Notes: generated from the sequence alone by a model not told the origin. 64,000 bases of DNA from an uncultured bacterium (GCA_937924555.1 CALDSN010000098.1:40858-104857), one strand, 5' to 3'; positions 34,009 through 43,437 are shown, counted from the first letter of the stretch. A program made the numbers and translations.

Positions 34009-34396
34009 AGCGGAGATACTCGTTATAGTCTCTGATGTAGTCACCTTCGTCAAAGTACTCTGAACAAAGAACCATCAATACTGCTCCCGGGCAGAACTCG
34101 CATATATCCACCCACAAACCGGGAGCAATGGTAGCAAGATACATGGGGGTATCGAGGGTCAGTTCCTGTGTGCTATGCCCATCACTGATTCGCAACCTGC
34201 ACGAACCATTCAGACAGATAAAACTCTGGTTCAGTTCTTTATGAGCGTGTCCTCCACGATTAAAGCAGCCATCATTTCCCCAGATGTAGAACACTCGCTT
34301 AATTATGAAGGGTAAGTCCTTCTCACCTTCCACAACAGAGAGGTTACCCCGGGCATCGAACATGGTGCTTATTGGCTTAAGCTCTATGTTCATCAT
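33995..34396 (-). CDS. dTDP-4-keto-6-deoxyglucose 3,4-ketoisomerase (FdtA/QdtA, WxcM-like cupin)
   Basis: 133 residues. Small cupin with [20 protein letters not shown], in which the HAHK histidines are catalytic in FdtA/QdtA, followed by [15 protein letters not shown] and the late [14 protein letters not shown] segment. It moves the keto group from C4 to C3 of the RmlB product. The choice between galacto (FdtA) and gluco (QdtA) outcome cannot be read by eye. Start overlaps the GNAT stop by ATGA. Confidence 0.9.
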   Translation of the reverse strand: MMNIELKPISTMFDARGNLSVVEGEKDLPFIIKRVFYIWGNDGCFNRGGHAHKELNQSFICLNGSCRLRISDGHSTQELTLDTPMYLATIAPGLWVDICEFCPGAVLMVLCSEYFDEGDYIRDYNEYLRYAKA

Positions 34397-34944
34397 AAGG
34401 CATATCCGTGATATTTGTCAATAAGGTAGGCAGTGACGGTACTTCTAATATCGTCAGTTCCGGGATGCTTTCTTGATGTACCTGGGTGGTAAATCAGCTC
34501 TATCTCACCAGTGGGTCCTTCTGCTCTTCCTACGACAACCCACCCCAGTTTTGCATGCAAACTACGTATGGCAGTATTACTCGCCAATTGGGATGCTGCC
34601 AATGGCTTTCCGGCAAGATGCATATAATCATGCATCATTTCTGTACCATATCCTTTGCCCTGGTATTCACCGCTTAAGGCTATGGTATGAGTAGTGAAAC
34701 TTCCTCTATCTGTAAGAGTAACAAATCCAATCGTAGTACCCGGTTCATCAATAGTCTCGAATAGGTACGCACGCATTTGATGCTTATTTGTCTTCCACCA
34801 ATCTACCTGATCCTTTAAGTTGCGATAGGGCAAGTCTATTGTCGCTAGCTTTTCCAGATTTTCGTTATAGATTATGCGCATGCTGTCCAAGTGCTTCAAT
34901 GTCCTAACTCTAACTCTTTTTAACTGAATCTGACTTTTAAGCAT
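34393..34944 (-). CDS. GNAT acyltransferase (RimJ/RimL type) of the amino-sugar operon
   Basis: 183 residues from the ATG at 34944, which has GAGGGG 6 nt upstream; a longer frame runs through the crotonase-fold gene and is not credible. Acyl-CoA motif SGEYQGKGYGTEMMHDYM, then ASNTAIRSLHAKLGWVVVGR. In this setting it probably N-acylates the dTDP-3-amino sugar made by the two following genes (inference). Known dTDP-Fuc3N/Qui3N acetylases are usually left-handed beta-helix enzymes, so a GNAT here is less usual. Overlaps the crotonase gene by 8 bp. Confidence 0.8.
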   Translation of the reverse strand: MLKSQIQLKRVRVRTLKHLDSMRIIYNENLEKLATIDLPYRNLKDQVDWWKTNKHQMRAYLFETIDEPGTTIGFVTLTDRGSFTTHTIALSGEYQGKGYGTEMMHDYMHLAGKPLAASQLASNTAIRSLHAKLGWVVVGRAEGPTGEIELIYHPGTSRKHPGTDDIRSTVTAYLIDKYHGYAL

Positions 34945-35668
34945 CCAATACCCCTCTACCCACAGAGTTCTGCACCATTGACACAACCATGGCATATTCG
35001 GGATCATCGGCTTGGGGCATATTATATCCACCATGTCCCTTGAAATGCTGCTTGTAAAGCCGATAATTATGGTTCCCACTGTTTAGTTTTGCACACAACT
35101 CCTGCAAGCGAGTTAACAAGTTTACCTCGCATAATTCATCCACCAATTCCATAGCTGCTGCTTGCATTGGGTTGATGAACTCACCCATCAGAAGCATTCT
35201 AGCGCTGTGTAATCCTGCTTTGGCTATGATCTCACGCATCAATCCGGGAAGGCTTATACCTTTGGGATATTCAGGGAAACCAATCTTGATTTTTTCGTTG
35301 GCATCAATTAAACGATAGTCTGTGGCTAAAGCAAGTACAGCCCCGCTTCCCACAGCATGACCATTGATTGCGGAGATAATCAACTTAGAACTACGGAGGA
35401 CTTTATAGAGCAAAATATCCAGCAGATACAGAGTGCGGATTGCGCTCTCTTGTTCCAATTTTGCCATAGCTTCAAGGTTCATTCCGGTGCAAAAAGCACG
35501 CTCCGACCCCGTGAAGCAGATTATATCCACTTTAGGGTCACTATCATACTTATCAAAGGCTGTTGCTAGTTCAACAATAATCTCTTGAGTCAGTGAATTC
35601 TTTTGTTCAGATCTCAAAGTTAGTAAAACAGAGTTATCGGTTATGTAGCTGACAAATACATTATCCAT
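34937..35668 (-). CDS. Crotonase-fold protein (enoyl-CoA hydratase/isomerase family) in glycan operon
   Basis: 243 residues from the ATG at 35668 (GGGAGA at 5 nt). Crotonase features: oxyanion segment FTGSERAFCTGMNLEAMAKL, second oxyanion turn INGHAVGSGAVLALATDYRL, and KIGFPEYPKGISLPG. The glutamate equivalent to hydratase Glu144 is replaced (GSGAVLA instead of GGGCELA), while the one equivalent to Glu164 (FPEYPKG) is kept. One-glutamate sites occur in delta3,delta2-enoyl-CoA isomerases and other branches. Placed between rfbA and a GNAT gene, it may supply or alter the acyl-CoA used to decorate the amino sugar. That role is a guess. Confidence 0.8.
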   Translation of the reverse strand: MDNVFVSYITDNSVLLTLRSEQKNSLTQEIIVELATAFDKYDSDPKVDIICFTGSERAFCTGMNLEAMAKLEQESAIRTLYLLDILLYKVLRSSKLIISAINGHAVGSGAVLALATDYRLIDANEKIKIGFPEYPKGISLPGLMREIIAKAGLHSARMLLMGEFINPMQAAAMELVDELCEVNLLTRLQELCAKLNSGNHNYRLYKQHFKGHGGYNMPQADDPEYAMVVSMVQNSVGRGVLDA

Positions 35669-35681
35669 GGTTTCTCCCGCT

Positions 35682-36539
35682 TTACACCAAGCTTTCCAGA
35701 TACTCGCCATATCCGCTTTTTCTTATTGGAGCTGCGATTCTTAGCAATTGCTCTTTGCTGATAAAACCTTTCCGATAAGCTATCTCTTCGATGCAGCCTA
35801 TCTTAAAGCCCTGTCTTTGTTCTATCACCGAGATGAACTGTGATGCCTGCAACAAGGACTCAAATGTCCCCGTATCCAGCCAGGCATAGCCCCTACCAAA
35901 CACCAGCACATTAAGCTTATTCATCTCCAGATATACTTTGTTCACATCCGTGATTTCATATTCACCTCGGGCAGATGGTTGTATCCTATGGGCAATCTCC
36001 ACCACACTGTTATCGTAGAAGTATAATCCCGGCACGGCATAGGTGGATTTCGGCTCGCTGGGTTTTTCTTCCAGGCTAAGCACCTTTCCGCAGGAAGCGA
36101 ACTCCACCACTCCATAACGCTGGGGGTCAACCACGGGATAAGCAGTGATGATGGCTCCATCGGGCTTAGTGCACTCTGCCAGCCTGCTTTGGATATCCGC
36201 TCCGTAAAAGATGTTATCTCCCAGGATAAGGCATACGCTATCTCCGCCAATGAAATCTGCACCAAGCACAAAAGCCTGTGCCAAACCGTTGGGAACTTCC
36301 TGCGCCACATAGCTGAAGCACATCCCAAGTTGGCTACCATCACCCAATAATTTTATGAAACTTTCTTGTTCGGCTGGAGTGGTGATTATCAACACTTCCC
36401 TTATGCCAGCAAGCATTAGCACGGAGAGGGGGTAATATATCATCGGCTTGTCATAAACAGGCATAAGCTGCTTACTGACGGCAATGGTCAAGGGGTGCAA
36501 TCTGGTGCCGGAACCTCCGGCGAGGATGATACCTTTCAT
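35682..36539 (-). CDS. rfbA: Glucose-1-phosphate thymidylyltransferase
   Basis: 285 residues, typical RmlA/RfbA. Nucleotide-binding signature [13 protein letters not shown] at residues 6-18, [18 protein letters not shown], the metal-binding region [19 protein letters not shown] and the late [17 protein letters not shown]. It makes dTDP-glucose from dTTP and glucose 1-phosphate, the substrate for rfbB. First gene of the minus-strand glycan operon; 13 bp before the crotonase gene. The 242-bp gap upstream separates it from a divergent GNAT gene and should hold its promoter. Confidence 0.96.
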   Translation of the reverse strand: MKGIILAGGSGTRLHPLTIAVSKQLMPVYDKPMIYYPLSVLMLAGIREVLIITTPAEQESFIKLLGDGSQLGMCFSYVAQEVPNGLAQAFVLGADFIGGDSVCLILGDNIFYGADIQSRLAECTKPDGAIITAYPVVDPQRYGVVEFASCGKVLSLEEKPSEPKSTYAVPGLYFYDNSVVEIAHRIQPSARGEYEITDVNKVYLEMNKLNVLVFGRGYAWLDTGTFESLLQASQFISVIEQRQGFKIGCIEEIAYRKGFISKEQLLRIAAPIRKSGYGEYLESLV

Positions 36540-36781
36540 TGTTCCTTACAGGACTTTCAGCTTTTTCCACCGCTAAAAGCCATCTATTATCCTTATAATT
36601 ATCTTGATATTGCCTTTGTGACGGGAGTCCCCGTAGCTGTCAATTCATTTCTTGTTTGAAGGAGCAGGTAGCATGCGATTTGCATGATGAAGCAGCGTAG
36701 CTTTCCTTATTTTCTCTCTTGACGAGGATCAAGCTTTTTGATGAGTGTGCCACAAAAATATAAGTCATCAAGGAGTTCACC

Positions 36782-37276
36782 ATGGATGCTATCATTAGAC
36801 TTGCTACAGATGTGGACAAGGAATCCGTGATTGGTATTCTAAACCACTATATCCAAAACAGCATGGCGGCATATCCACAACATCCAATGCCCCTGCAAGC
36901 ATGGGAACCGATGCTTGCTATGTGTCGTGACAACAATCTCTGGGTGGCAGAAATCCCCGGAGAAGGGGTTGTAGGCTTTGCCATGCTAAAGTGGTATATG
37001 ACCAAGGATAGCTTTGCGCACACCGCCGAAACAGGCTATTTCATCCACCCCGCTCACACGGGTAAAGGCTTGGGCAAGTTGCTTCTCACTGCATTGGAAG
37101 ATGCCGCCAAAAAGATGGGTGTTACAATGCTGGTTGCCAATATCTCCTCGTTGAACCCCGAAAGTCTTGCCTTTCACAAGAGAACAGGATTTGTTGAATG
37201 CGGAACTATCCCGGCAGTGGGTGAGAAGAAAGGTAGCAAGTTCGACATCGTGTGGGTGTATAAGGCTATCGCATAG
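36782..37276 (+). CDS. GNAT N-acetyltransferase (phosphinothricin acetyltransferase-like)
   Basis: 164 residues. Begins IIRLATDVDKESVIGILNHYI, the usual N-terminus of PAT/YncA-like enzymes; acetyl-CoA loop HPAHTGKGLGKLLL, then SSLNPESLAFHKRTGFVECG and a C-terminal FDIVWVYK. Probably detoxifies a small amine; substrate unknown. AAGGAG stands 8 nt before the ATG. A TATAAG near 36764 could be part of its promoter but no well-spaced -35 is seen. Confidence 0.88.
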   Translation: MDAIIRLATDVDKESVIGILNHYIQNSMAAYPQHPMPLQAWEPMLAMCRDNNLWVAEIPGEGVVGFAMLKWYMTKDSFAHTAETGYFIHPAHTGKGLGKLLLTALEDAAKKMGVTMLVANISSLNPESLAFHKRTGFVECGTIPAVGEKKGSKFDIVWVYKAIA

Positions 37277-37301
37277 TCTAAAACAAGCTTCTTCCTTGCT
37301 A

Positions 37302-37359
37302 TCATTACATGATCATTGCATAATCATTGCATAAGAAACATGCAATGATTAGGTAATGA
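37302..37359. repeat. Intergenic palindrome, family B, copy 2
   Basis: TCATTACATGATCATTGCAT (37302-37321) pairs with ATGCAATGATTAGGTAATGA (37340-37359) with two mismatches. A second exact arm AATCATTGCAT (37322-37332) can pair instead with 37340-37350, giving two alternative hairpins. Sits between convergent genes. The right arm is identical over 20 bp to 49321-49340. Confidence 0.8.
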
Positions 37360-37397
37360 GCATGTAATTCAAATGAGAGGATAAGAACATAGGAGCG

Positions 37398-38588
37398 TTA
37401 GCCCATAGGATGTTGGGTGTCTATATTCTGTACTCTAATGATGAAATAGAGCATCCCGGCAAAGCCAAAAGCAGAGGCAGAGAAAAGGTTTATCGCCGGG
37501 TTGTAGTTCCACAGCAAGGCTCCCCCAAAGGCTGCCACCGATACCACCACATCGCGGATAAGGTAGTATCTGCCAAAGGTGCTTGCCTTGGCACCTTCAG
37601 GGGCAAGCGAGAGTATGAGGGATTTGCGGGAAGGCTCGCCGAATTCTTTTAAGCCTCTAATGATAAACGCAATTATCAGAGCAGGAAAACTGCGCGAGAA
37701 ATAGAGCACCAAAGGGAAGATGGCAAAGTTGAAGAAAGTGATAGCTACATAAGGCTTACGGCTGCTTTTATCGGCAAGATATGCCACGGGGATATACACC
37801 AGCATCGCCGTTAGCATCTCCACCGTGGTTAACACGCCGAATTGAAAAGCGCTCAGGTTGCGATTGTTCATCACCCACACCACCACAAAGGCATAGGGTA
37901 TCTGCTCGCAGAAGCGGATCAAGATATCTGATACCAATAGATTCTTGAGATTGCGATTGAAGCTATGTTTAATACCCTTGACGTTCTTGCTGTTATGGGG
38001 AGAGCTTTTATCCGAAATGTAACGTTGTTGCACCACAAGGGCTACCAACGCAAAGAAAATTGCGGCTAAGAAGGCATATCGCACTCCCTGCAACCTGCCG
38101 AAGTGAACGATGAAGAATCCCCCGATTAGGGGACCCAACGCCATAGGAACACGGCGAATAAGGGAATGCAGGGTGATGCCCATGGTCTGTTTATCCTTGG
38201 GCAACACTGCCGAAACAAGCTCCATCGTTGCAGGCAGGGAAAGCGATGTCCAGGATAAAAAGAACACAGAGCCTAGCAATACCGCATACCAGCTTGGGAC
38301 AAGCACCACAATAAGGTAGCCAAAGATAGCCAGAAAGTTGAAGCAGAGTAGTGATTTCTTGTAACCGATTCTTGTGGCAAGCCAGCCACCGGGGTATGAA
38401 TACAGAGCTGAAAGCAGGTTGTCCATGCCGTTCAGTAAGCCGATTCCTATTGTTGAACCGCCCAAGGCAAGGAGATAGATGGGTAGGAAACGCTCTGCCA
38501 TCTTTTCGCCCAAACCTACCAGCACCGCCATAATAAGCATAGCAGCCATGCTGGGTCTCAAGCCCAGGAAATCAACCACTTTCTTCAT
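37398..38588 (-). CDS. Major facilitator superfamily transporter
   Basis: 396 residues with about 12 membrane helices. The loop between helices 2 and 3 is YPGGWLATRIGYKKSLL, the MFS signature A form. A central cytoplasmic loop (YISDKSSPHNSKNVKG) separates the two halves, and helix 8-9 loop YLADKSSRKPYV repeats the motif. Substrate unknown; drug or metabolite export are equally open. Last gene of the long minus-strand run, 20 bp after the TPR lipoprotein gene. Confidence 0.88.
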   Translation of the reverse strand: MKKVVDFLGLRPSMAAMLIMAVLVGLGEKMAERFLPIYLLALGGSTIGIGLLNGMDNLLSALYSYPGGWLATRIGYKKSLLCFNFLAIFGYLIVVLVPSWYAVLLGSVFFLSWTSLSLPATMELVSAVLPKDKQTMGITLHSLIRRVPMALGPLIGGFFIVHFGRLQGVRYAFLAAIFFALVALVVQQRYISDKSSPHNSKNVKGIKHSFNRNLKNLLVSDILIRFCEQIPYAFVVVWVMNNRNLSAFQFGVLTTVEMLTAMLVYIPVAYLADKSSRKPYVAITFFNFAIFPLVLYFSRSFPALIIAFIIRGLKEFGEPSRKSLILSLAPEGAKASTFGRYYLIRDVVVSVAAFGGALLWNYNPAINLFSASAFGFAGMLYFIIRVQNIDTQHPMG

Positions 38589-38608
38589 GCTTACCTACGC
38601 TAATGATG

Positions 38609-40330
38609 TCAGCGCTGTTGCAAAGCCTGCAAGGCTTGTTTTGCTTTCTCTTGAAAGCCGGGAAACACACTGTCGTCCAGTGCTTTGATATAGTATTCCT
38701 TAGCACGGATAAGGTCGTTGTTAGCTTCCAGGATAAAGCCAATATGGTAGGCAATCTCTCCGGGGAGATTCTCCATTTGCATGGGGATTTGGATGTACTC
38801 CATAGCTTTTTGGGTGTAACCTGATAGCATATAAAACCACGCCATACTGTCATGATAATAGGCATTGTTGGGGTCCAACTCCAAGGCTTTTGTGATAAGG
38901 CTGCCTGCTTCCTGCAGGGAATCGGGATAGTCCAGTAAACTGAAGCCCAGGTCGTTGAGAAACACGGGATTATCGTGGAAGCGGACCACAGCTTTACGCA
39001 GTGAAGAAAGCTTTTCCTGTTCTCTACCCTCAAGCAGGTACTTCGAAATAACACTGGTCCAATCCTCTTCATAGCCTTGGTCTCGGTTCACGAAGTATTC
39101 ACTAAGCTCGGTGCGAAGTGCTTTGAGTGAATCGGGTGGGTTCAGGAAATCCTTGTGAGCGCTGATGATATAACGCGAAAGAGGGTTATCAGGCAATCGT
39201 TTCTCACAGGCTTTCTGCAAATCAGAGTAGTCCTCTGTATCTGCCTCAGCAGAGTTCTGTAGTTTAAGGGTAAAGCGTAGAGTGTGGTACAGCATCATAT
39301 CGTCCACATCTTTGCTGCCATGCAGTAGGTCAGCATAATCAAGAGCTGTACCCATGGCAGGGGAAAATAGGGACTGACCGAAAAGGAACACTGCAAGTTC
39401 GGCAAGTTCTTCGGGCGTGTGTATTGAGTTGGTGGTGGCTTCGCGGCAACGCAGCAGAATGCTGTCGTCAAAACGCATATATGCGGCAAAAGCCAACTCG
39501 GCAATGAGCTGTGTGTCGCTTGTAGCAAGGATGGAATCAGCCAAACTGAGAACTAATTTGAGTTTCAGGGTTTTATTAGCCGTCTGCAGGAAATCCTTCA
39601 TTGCCTCTTTGTCCTGGGGATAAGCGTAACTTGAAAATAGCTTTGCGGCTTCCTCATCATCAGCTTGGCGAATAGTAAGGTCATTCACCATCTTGGCAGT
39701 GATTACCGAGGGGTTTAGTGCGTAAGCTTCCTTCATGATGTTCAGAGCTTTGTTTCTATCTGTCATGGTATACATATTAGCACAATAAATGAGGTCATCC
39801 GCATTGCCCTTTGCCAGCTTGTAAGCCTGTTGTAAGAGCTTTTCATCAGCTTTTTGTTCATCAAGATATTGCTGGAAGTACTTCTGCAGATATGCTCTGC
39901 TGGAGGGGAAACGCGCTACGGACTCATTAATCGCCCATTGCATTCCTGTAGAATCCTGCGCTTCGTAATAAACGCTGTATGCCATCTTAAGCAAGTCTTG
40001 GTCGAAAACCATACTCTTGCGAGCTGCATTGAAAGCAGCGGGGACATCCTCGCCGATATCCTGCCCATTAATATAGGCGTAACCGCTGTTTATCAGTATC
40101 TGGCGGGGTATCTGCCGGCTATCTATATCTTGCAGCTGTGCCAAGCGATATAACTCATCCGCAGCTTGGTAGTTACCTTCATAATGCATCAGCGAACCGG
40201 AAATGTAATAGTATATGGACGCAATTGTGGGATGTGAGTTATCCGGCTCTGCCTGAGGGAACTGTGCCGAGGGTGTGGCACAGGCAGAGAGAAGCAGAAG
40301 CACAATAGCCAGAAGGTATATGCGATGCAT
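38609..40330 (-). CDS. TPR-containing lipoprotein
   Basis: 573 residues. Lipoprotein signal peptide with lipobox LSAC (Cys17). The remainder is helical with tetratricopeptide-like repeats; the clearest are in the last 120 residues (DSLQEAGSLITKALELDPNNAYYHDSMA; DLIRAKEYYIKALDDSVF, given in pieces). Similar to envelope TPR proteins of the BamD or assembly-scaffold type but not assigned to one. Its ATG overlaps the stop of the DUF4837 gene by one base (TAATG). Confidence 0.78.
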   Translation of the reverse strand: MHRIYLLAIVLLLLSACATPSAQFPQAEPDNSHPTIASIYYYISGSLMHYEGNYQAADELYRLAQLQDIDSRQIPRQILINSGYAYINGQDIGEDVPAAFNAARKSMVFDQDLLKMAYSVYYEAQDSTGMQWAINESVARFPSSRAYLQKYFQQYLDEQKADEKLLQQAYKLAKGNADDLIYCANMYTMTDRNKALNIMKEAYALNPSVITAKMVNDLTIRQADDEEAAKLFSSYAYPQDKEAMKDFLQTANKTLKLKLVLSLADSILATSDTQLIAELAFAAYMRFDDSILLRCREATTNSIHTPEELAELAVFLFGQSLFSPAMGTALDYADLLHGSKDVDDMMLYHTLRFTLKLQNSAEADTEDYSDLQKACEKRLPDNPLSRYIISAHKDFLNPPDSLKALRTELSEYFVNRDQGYEEDWTSVISKYLLEGREQEKLSSLRKAVVRFHDNPVFLNDLGFSLLDYPDSLQEAGSLITKALELDPNNAYYHDSMAWFYMLSGYTQKAMEYIQIPMQMENLPGEIAYHIGFILEANNDLIRAKEYYIKALDDSVFPGFQEKAKQALQALQQR

Positions 40331-41391
40331 TACTTAACCTTGAAGGAATTGGAGATGGTGTATAGCTCCACAAGGATGGGCAGTTTATCCCCTGCAGGAA
40401 AATATACGATGTTGTCTATCAGGTAGGCTGTTTTGGTGTCAGCATCCCAAAAGGCAAAGCTTTGAAAGCCTCCTCCAATGGCAAGCTTCATGTTCTTCCA
40501 AGCGCCTAGCAGTCGGTAACCTTCGTATTTACCAAACTTAAAGGGCTCTTTGCGGATAAGCTGCGCATCAAACTCGTCCCCTTCAAAGTACTTTTGCCCC
40601 AGTTCTTTACGCTTGTTCAACACCCAGTTAATATCCAGCTTATTTTCGGGCATGGCTTCGTAATACACAGATACGTACTTATCCGGAATCTCGCGGTTTT
40701 GCATCTTGGCACGATAAAGGAAACTGAGGAATCTTCCCTGTTTGTCATTGGAGAATATACGATAGGTGTCGGGTATTTGGATGCTATAAGGGTAGTTATC
40801 AAAGAAAGACGAGGGAAGCACTTTACCTTGATAGGCGTAGTAGCCCTGACGTTCGGCAAAGCGTTGTAAGAGGATACTGAAGATTGGGTCTGCTTGCACC
40901 GCACCAATCTTGCTAAGGCTAAGAGCATCCTTGGCAAGGAGGAATAGGATAATCTGATCTCGTGAGCTGTGGTTTCTGCTTACAAAAAGGTCACCACCAC
41001 TTTGCTGAACCCGGGTGATGAAGTCCTTTGCCAGAACGCTTCGCATGTAAGTGGATACGGGGGCGGTGCTCTCCAGATCGCCGATATATACAATATTCTT
41101 ATACTTGGCAAGGGTGTTTGCCTCTGCAACATCTGTAAGGATGAGGTTGAAGTACTTTTCTGGATACACTATAGGCACTTCCCGCTCGATACCGCTGCGG
41201 ACGAAAGGCTCCAATGCCTTCCAATTGGCTGGATCGCAGAACACATGTACATCTCTGTCATCGCCCATTGCCAAAGGCTTGGCATGGTCAATAATCTTGT
41301 CGAACATAGTGTAACGTTCATTTTCTGCTTTGGGCTTTGAGCAACCCACCAAGAGCAGTAAAGAGAGAAGAAACAGGAGATATCTGCGCAT
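40330..41391 (-). CDS. DUF4837-family lipoprotein
   Basis: 353 residues. Signal peptide with lipobox LVGC (Cys17). The mature part (FDKIIDHAKPLAMGDDRDVHVFCD, RVQQSGGDLFVSRNHSSRDQ, IQIPDTYRIFSNDKQGRFLSF, ending in a hydrophobic YLIDNIVYFPAGDK segment) matches what I know of the DUF4837 family found in Bacteroidetes and relatives. Function unknown. Starts one base after pgsA and is coupled to the following TPR lipoprotein gene, so the two may act together at the envelope. Confidence 0.72.
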   Translation of the reverse strand: MRRYLLFLLSLLLLVGCSKPKAENERYTMFDKIIDHAKPLAMGDDRDVHVFCDPANWKALEPFVRSGIEREVPIVYPEKYFNLILTDVAEANTLAKYKNIVYIGDLESTAPVSTYMRSVLAKDFITRVQQSGGDLFVSRNHSSRDQIILFLLAKDALSLSKIGAVQADPIFSILLQRFAERQGYYAYQGKVLPSSFFDNYPYSIQIPDTYRIFSNDKQGRFLSFLYRAKMQNREIPDKYVSVYYEAMPENKLDINWVLNKRKELGQKYFEGDEFDAQLIRKEPFKFGKYEGYRLLGAWKNMKLAIGGGFQSFAFWDADTKTAYLIDNIVYFPAGDKLPILVELYTISNSFKVK

Positions 41392-41392
41392 G

Positions 41393-41950
41393 TTATGCCT
41401 CCTTACGACGCGGTATTCTTAGGTAGTTGATACCGCTGATAACAGTGATAGCCGCCACCAACCAGAACCAAATGCTGATGGTAAGTATGACGGTTGGGCT
41501 TATCTCTACCGCTGTAGCCCAGAAGACGAATGCTGCAATGATGCCCAGCATCTGCATCACAGTCTTAATTTTACCTAGCTTATCAGCTGCAACCACGATG
41601 CCCCGGCGTTGATATACCTCTCGTAATATGGTAACCAGCAATTCACGGGCAAAGATGATGAGAAAGATAATCTTGCTGAGATTAAAAGGAGGCAGCCAAC
41701 AAAGACCAAACAAGGCAGAAAGCACGAGTAGCTTATCAGCCAAGGGATCCATTATCTTGCCGAAATCGCTTATCACATTATACTTACGAGCCAACATCCC
41801 ATCCAGATAATCCGTGATTGAAGCCACCACAAAAACGGTAAGGGCATACCAATTGCGCTTATCATGCAGCGATACGAATAGAAAGTACAAAAATACGGGT
41901 ACCAGTAAGAAACGAAGGATGGTGAGGGCATTAGGAAGGTTGCGTTTCAT
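41393..41950 (-). CDS. pgsA: CDP-diacylglycerol-glycerol-3-phosphate 3-phosphatidyltransferase
   Basis: 185 residues from the ATG at 41950 (GGAG at 7 nt), giving the usual MKRNLPNALTILRF start. The CDP-alcohol phosphotransferase motif D-G-x2-A-R-x8-G-x3-D-x3-D is complete in DYLDGMLARKYNVISDFGKIMDPLADK (shown across two parts). About five membrane helices. Makes phosphatidylglycerol phosphate. Overlaps the FtsX-like gene by 20 bp. Confidence 0.93.
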   Translation of the reverse strand: MKRNLPNALTILRFLLVPVFLYFLFVSLHDKRNWYALTVFVVASITDYLDGMLARKYNVISDFGKIMDPLADKLLVLSALFGLCWLPPFNLSKIIFLIIFARELLVTILREVYQRRGIVVAADKLGKIKTVMQMLGIIAAFVFWATAVEISPTVILTISIWFWLVAAITVISGINYLRIPRRKEA

Positions 41951-42803
41951 CTTCACTCTCCACCAAAGTGGGTGCAGCATTGGGATTGATAATCTGCACG
42001 GGACGTTCTGCTAAAGCTACTTCATGCTCGAAAGTATGCAGCGTGAAATGGGTGATGAGTGTGCCGATAAAAGCAGCAGCCAGTTGTGCTAGAAACACCC
42101 AATAGGGCACCAGCATCGGCAAATGCTGGAGATATATGAACCCAAAGTAACCCGCTATGCTGATGGGGAGGGGGATAAGTAGCATAGACCAAGTGTGTTC
42201 CACGCCTTGCTTGTGGTGGCGAATAATATCCACCACGGTATGATGTTTGCCTTTACTGAGAAGCAGAGTGTGCAGTTCGTAGCTTAGTCGACTGAATACG
42301 AAGATAAGTAACAGCACGATAGAGGTAAATATGTGGAACACGATGCTGCGCCTGTTTAATACCTTCAATTCGTCCAACAAGCTATTATATGCGGTTGCCT
42401 GACTATCGATGTCTGCTTCGCTAATGTGGCTGCGGAGAATGTCCAACACCAAGGGCTTGCTCTTCAAGGCTTGGATGTTTGGCTCAAAGCTGATGGTTAT
42501 TACAGCGGGAAGCTTATAGTCAGCTATCATTTCCTCACTTAAAGGCAGGTCGTATGCTGTTACAAGCTCATTGGCAGCCTCGGAGGCGGTTTCATAAATG
42601 ACACTTCTTACTGCAGGGATTGGCTTTATCTCTGTCAAGATGCTTTGCACTTTAGTGGAATCGGCAATATAAGCATACACCGATAGCTTGGATATAGCAT
42701 CAAGCTTGGATTGAGTACTCAGGGCGTGCTCATAGCCCAAATACTGCCATGCGCCGAACAGAGCAACGAGCATTACTATAACTAAGAAAAAGCGAGTGGT
42801 CAT
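41931..42803 (-). CDS. FtsX-like membrane protein
   Basis: 290 residues. Topology as in FtsX: an N-terminal membrane helix (about 5-22), an extracytoplasmic domain of about 130 residues with the FtsX-type beginning YAYIADSTKVQSILTEIKPI, PAVRSVIYETASEAANELV and LPAVITISFEP, then three helices (about 152-172, 205-225, 230-255). FtsX normally pairs with the ATPase FtsE to activate cell-wall hydrolases; no ftsE lies in the window. An M23 peptidase of the type FtsX can activate lies upstream in the same run. Assignment is by layout and partial motif, so moderate. Confidence 0.65.
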   Translation of the reverse strand: MTTRFFLVIVMLVALFGAWQYLGYEHALSTQSKLDAISKLSVYAYIADSTKVQSILTEIKPIPAVRSVIYETASEAANELVTAYDLPLSEEMIADYKLPAVITISFEPNIQALKSKPLVLDILRSHISEADIDSQATAYNSLLDELKVLNRRSIVFHIFTSIVLLLIFVFSRLSYELHTLLLSKGKHHTVVDIIRHHKQGVEHTWSMLLIPLPISIAGYFGFIYLQHLPMLVPYWVFLAQLAAAFIGTLITHFTLHTFEHEVALAERPVQIINPNAAPTLVESEDETQPS

Positions 42804-42805
42804 AT

Positions 42806-43435
42806 TTACTGTCCTTTCTCCAGATGGAATATCAGGGAGCTTTTTTCAACTTCGGTTGTGTAAAGGAGTCGCATCTGCTGCTTATAAGCTTCTTGGATAA
42901 GTTCCTGTTTGCGAGATGCGGGATATAGCAGCACTGCATGCTTGCCTGCTGATAGGTTCCTCGAGCAGAAAGCTAAAATATCCGGCAGAGTGCAGCAAAG
43001 CTCGGTGCGACACATTGCTCTGGATACGTTGGGACTGATTAAGCCGTGTCCCAGCTTCTGCCAGGGTGGATTGGAGATAATCAGGTCAAAGCCCGATATA
43101 TCGTGGAAGCTTCGCAAGTCCGTATTGACAAAGCTTAGTTGCAGCTTAAGATTCTCTGCATTGGCGATTGCCAAGTGGTGTAGTTCTGCTTGGATTTCCA
43201 AGCCGAAGATATCCCACATCGGCATGGCAAGCTTAAGCATCAGGCATAGTATTCCACTACTGCTCCCTGCTTCCAAAACTCTCTGCGGATTGTTGCTAAA
43301 GTTCTGTTTGATATATGCATAAAGGGCAGCAGTGGCGGAGCTCACACCCAGAGCACTGCTATCTTGCAATAAACTGTGAGGTGCTTGCATCAATTCTGCA
43401 GGCAAGCTGACTTCACGATACATTTGGGGTTCCAC
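42806..43435 (-). CDS. N6-adenine-type methyltransferase (TrmN6/YfiC-like)
   Basis: 209 residues. Class I SAM-dependent fold with motif I VLEAGSSSGILCLML and the target-amino motif NPPW in FDLIISNPPWQKLGHG, as in enzymes that methylate N6 of adenine or exocyclic amines. Layout, with SSATAALYAYIKQ before motif I, resembles tRNA1(Val) A37 methyltransferase TrmN6; a protein or rRNA target is not excluded. Lies 2 bp after nadA. Confidence 0.78.
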   Translation of the reverse strand: MEPQMYREVSLPAELMQAPHSLLQDSSALGVSSATAALYAYIKQNFSNNPQRVLEAGSSSGILCLMLKLAMPMWDIFGLEIQAELHHLAIANAENLKLQLSFVNTDLRSFHDISGFDLIISNPPWQKLGHGLISPNVSRAMCRTELCCTLPDILAFCSRNLSAGKHAVLLYPASRKQELIQEAYKQQMRLLYTTEVEKSSLIFHLEKGQ

Positions 43436-43437
43436 CC

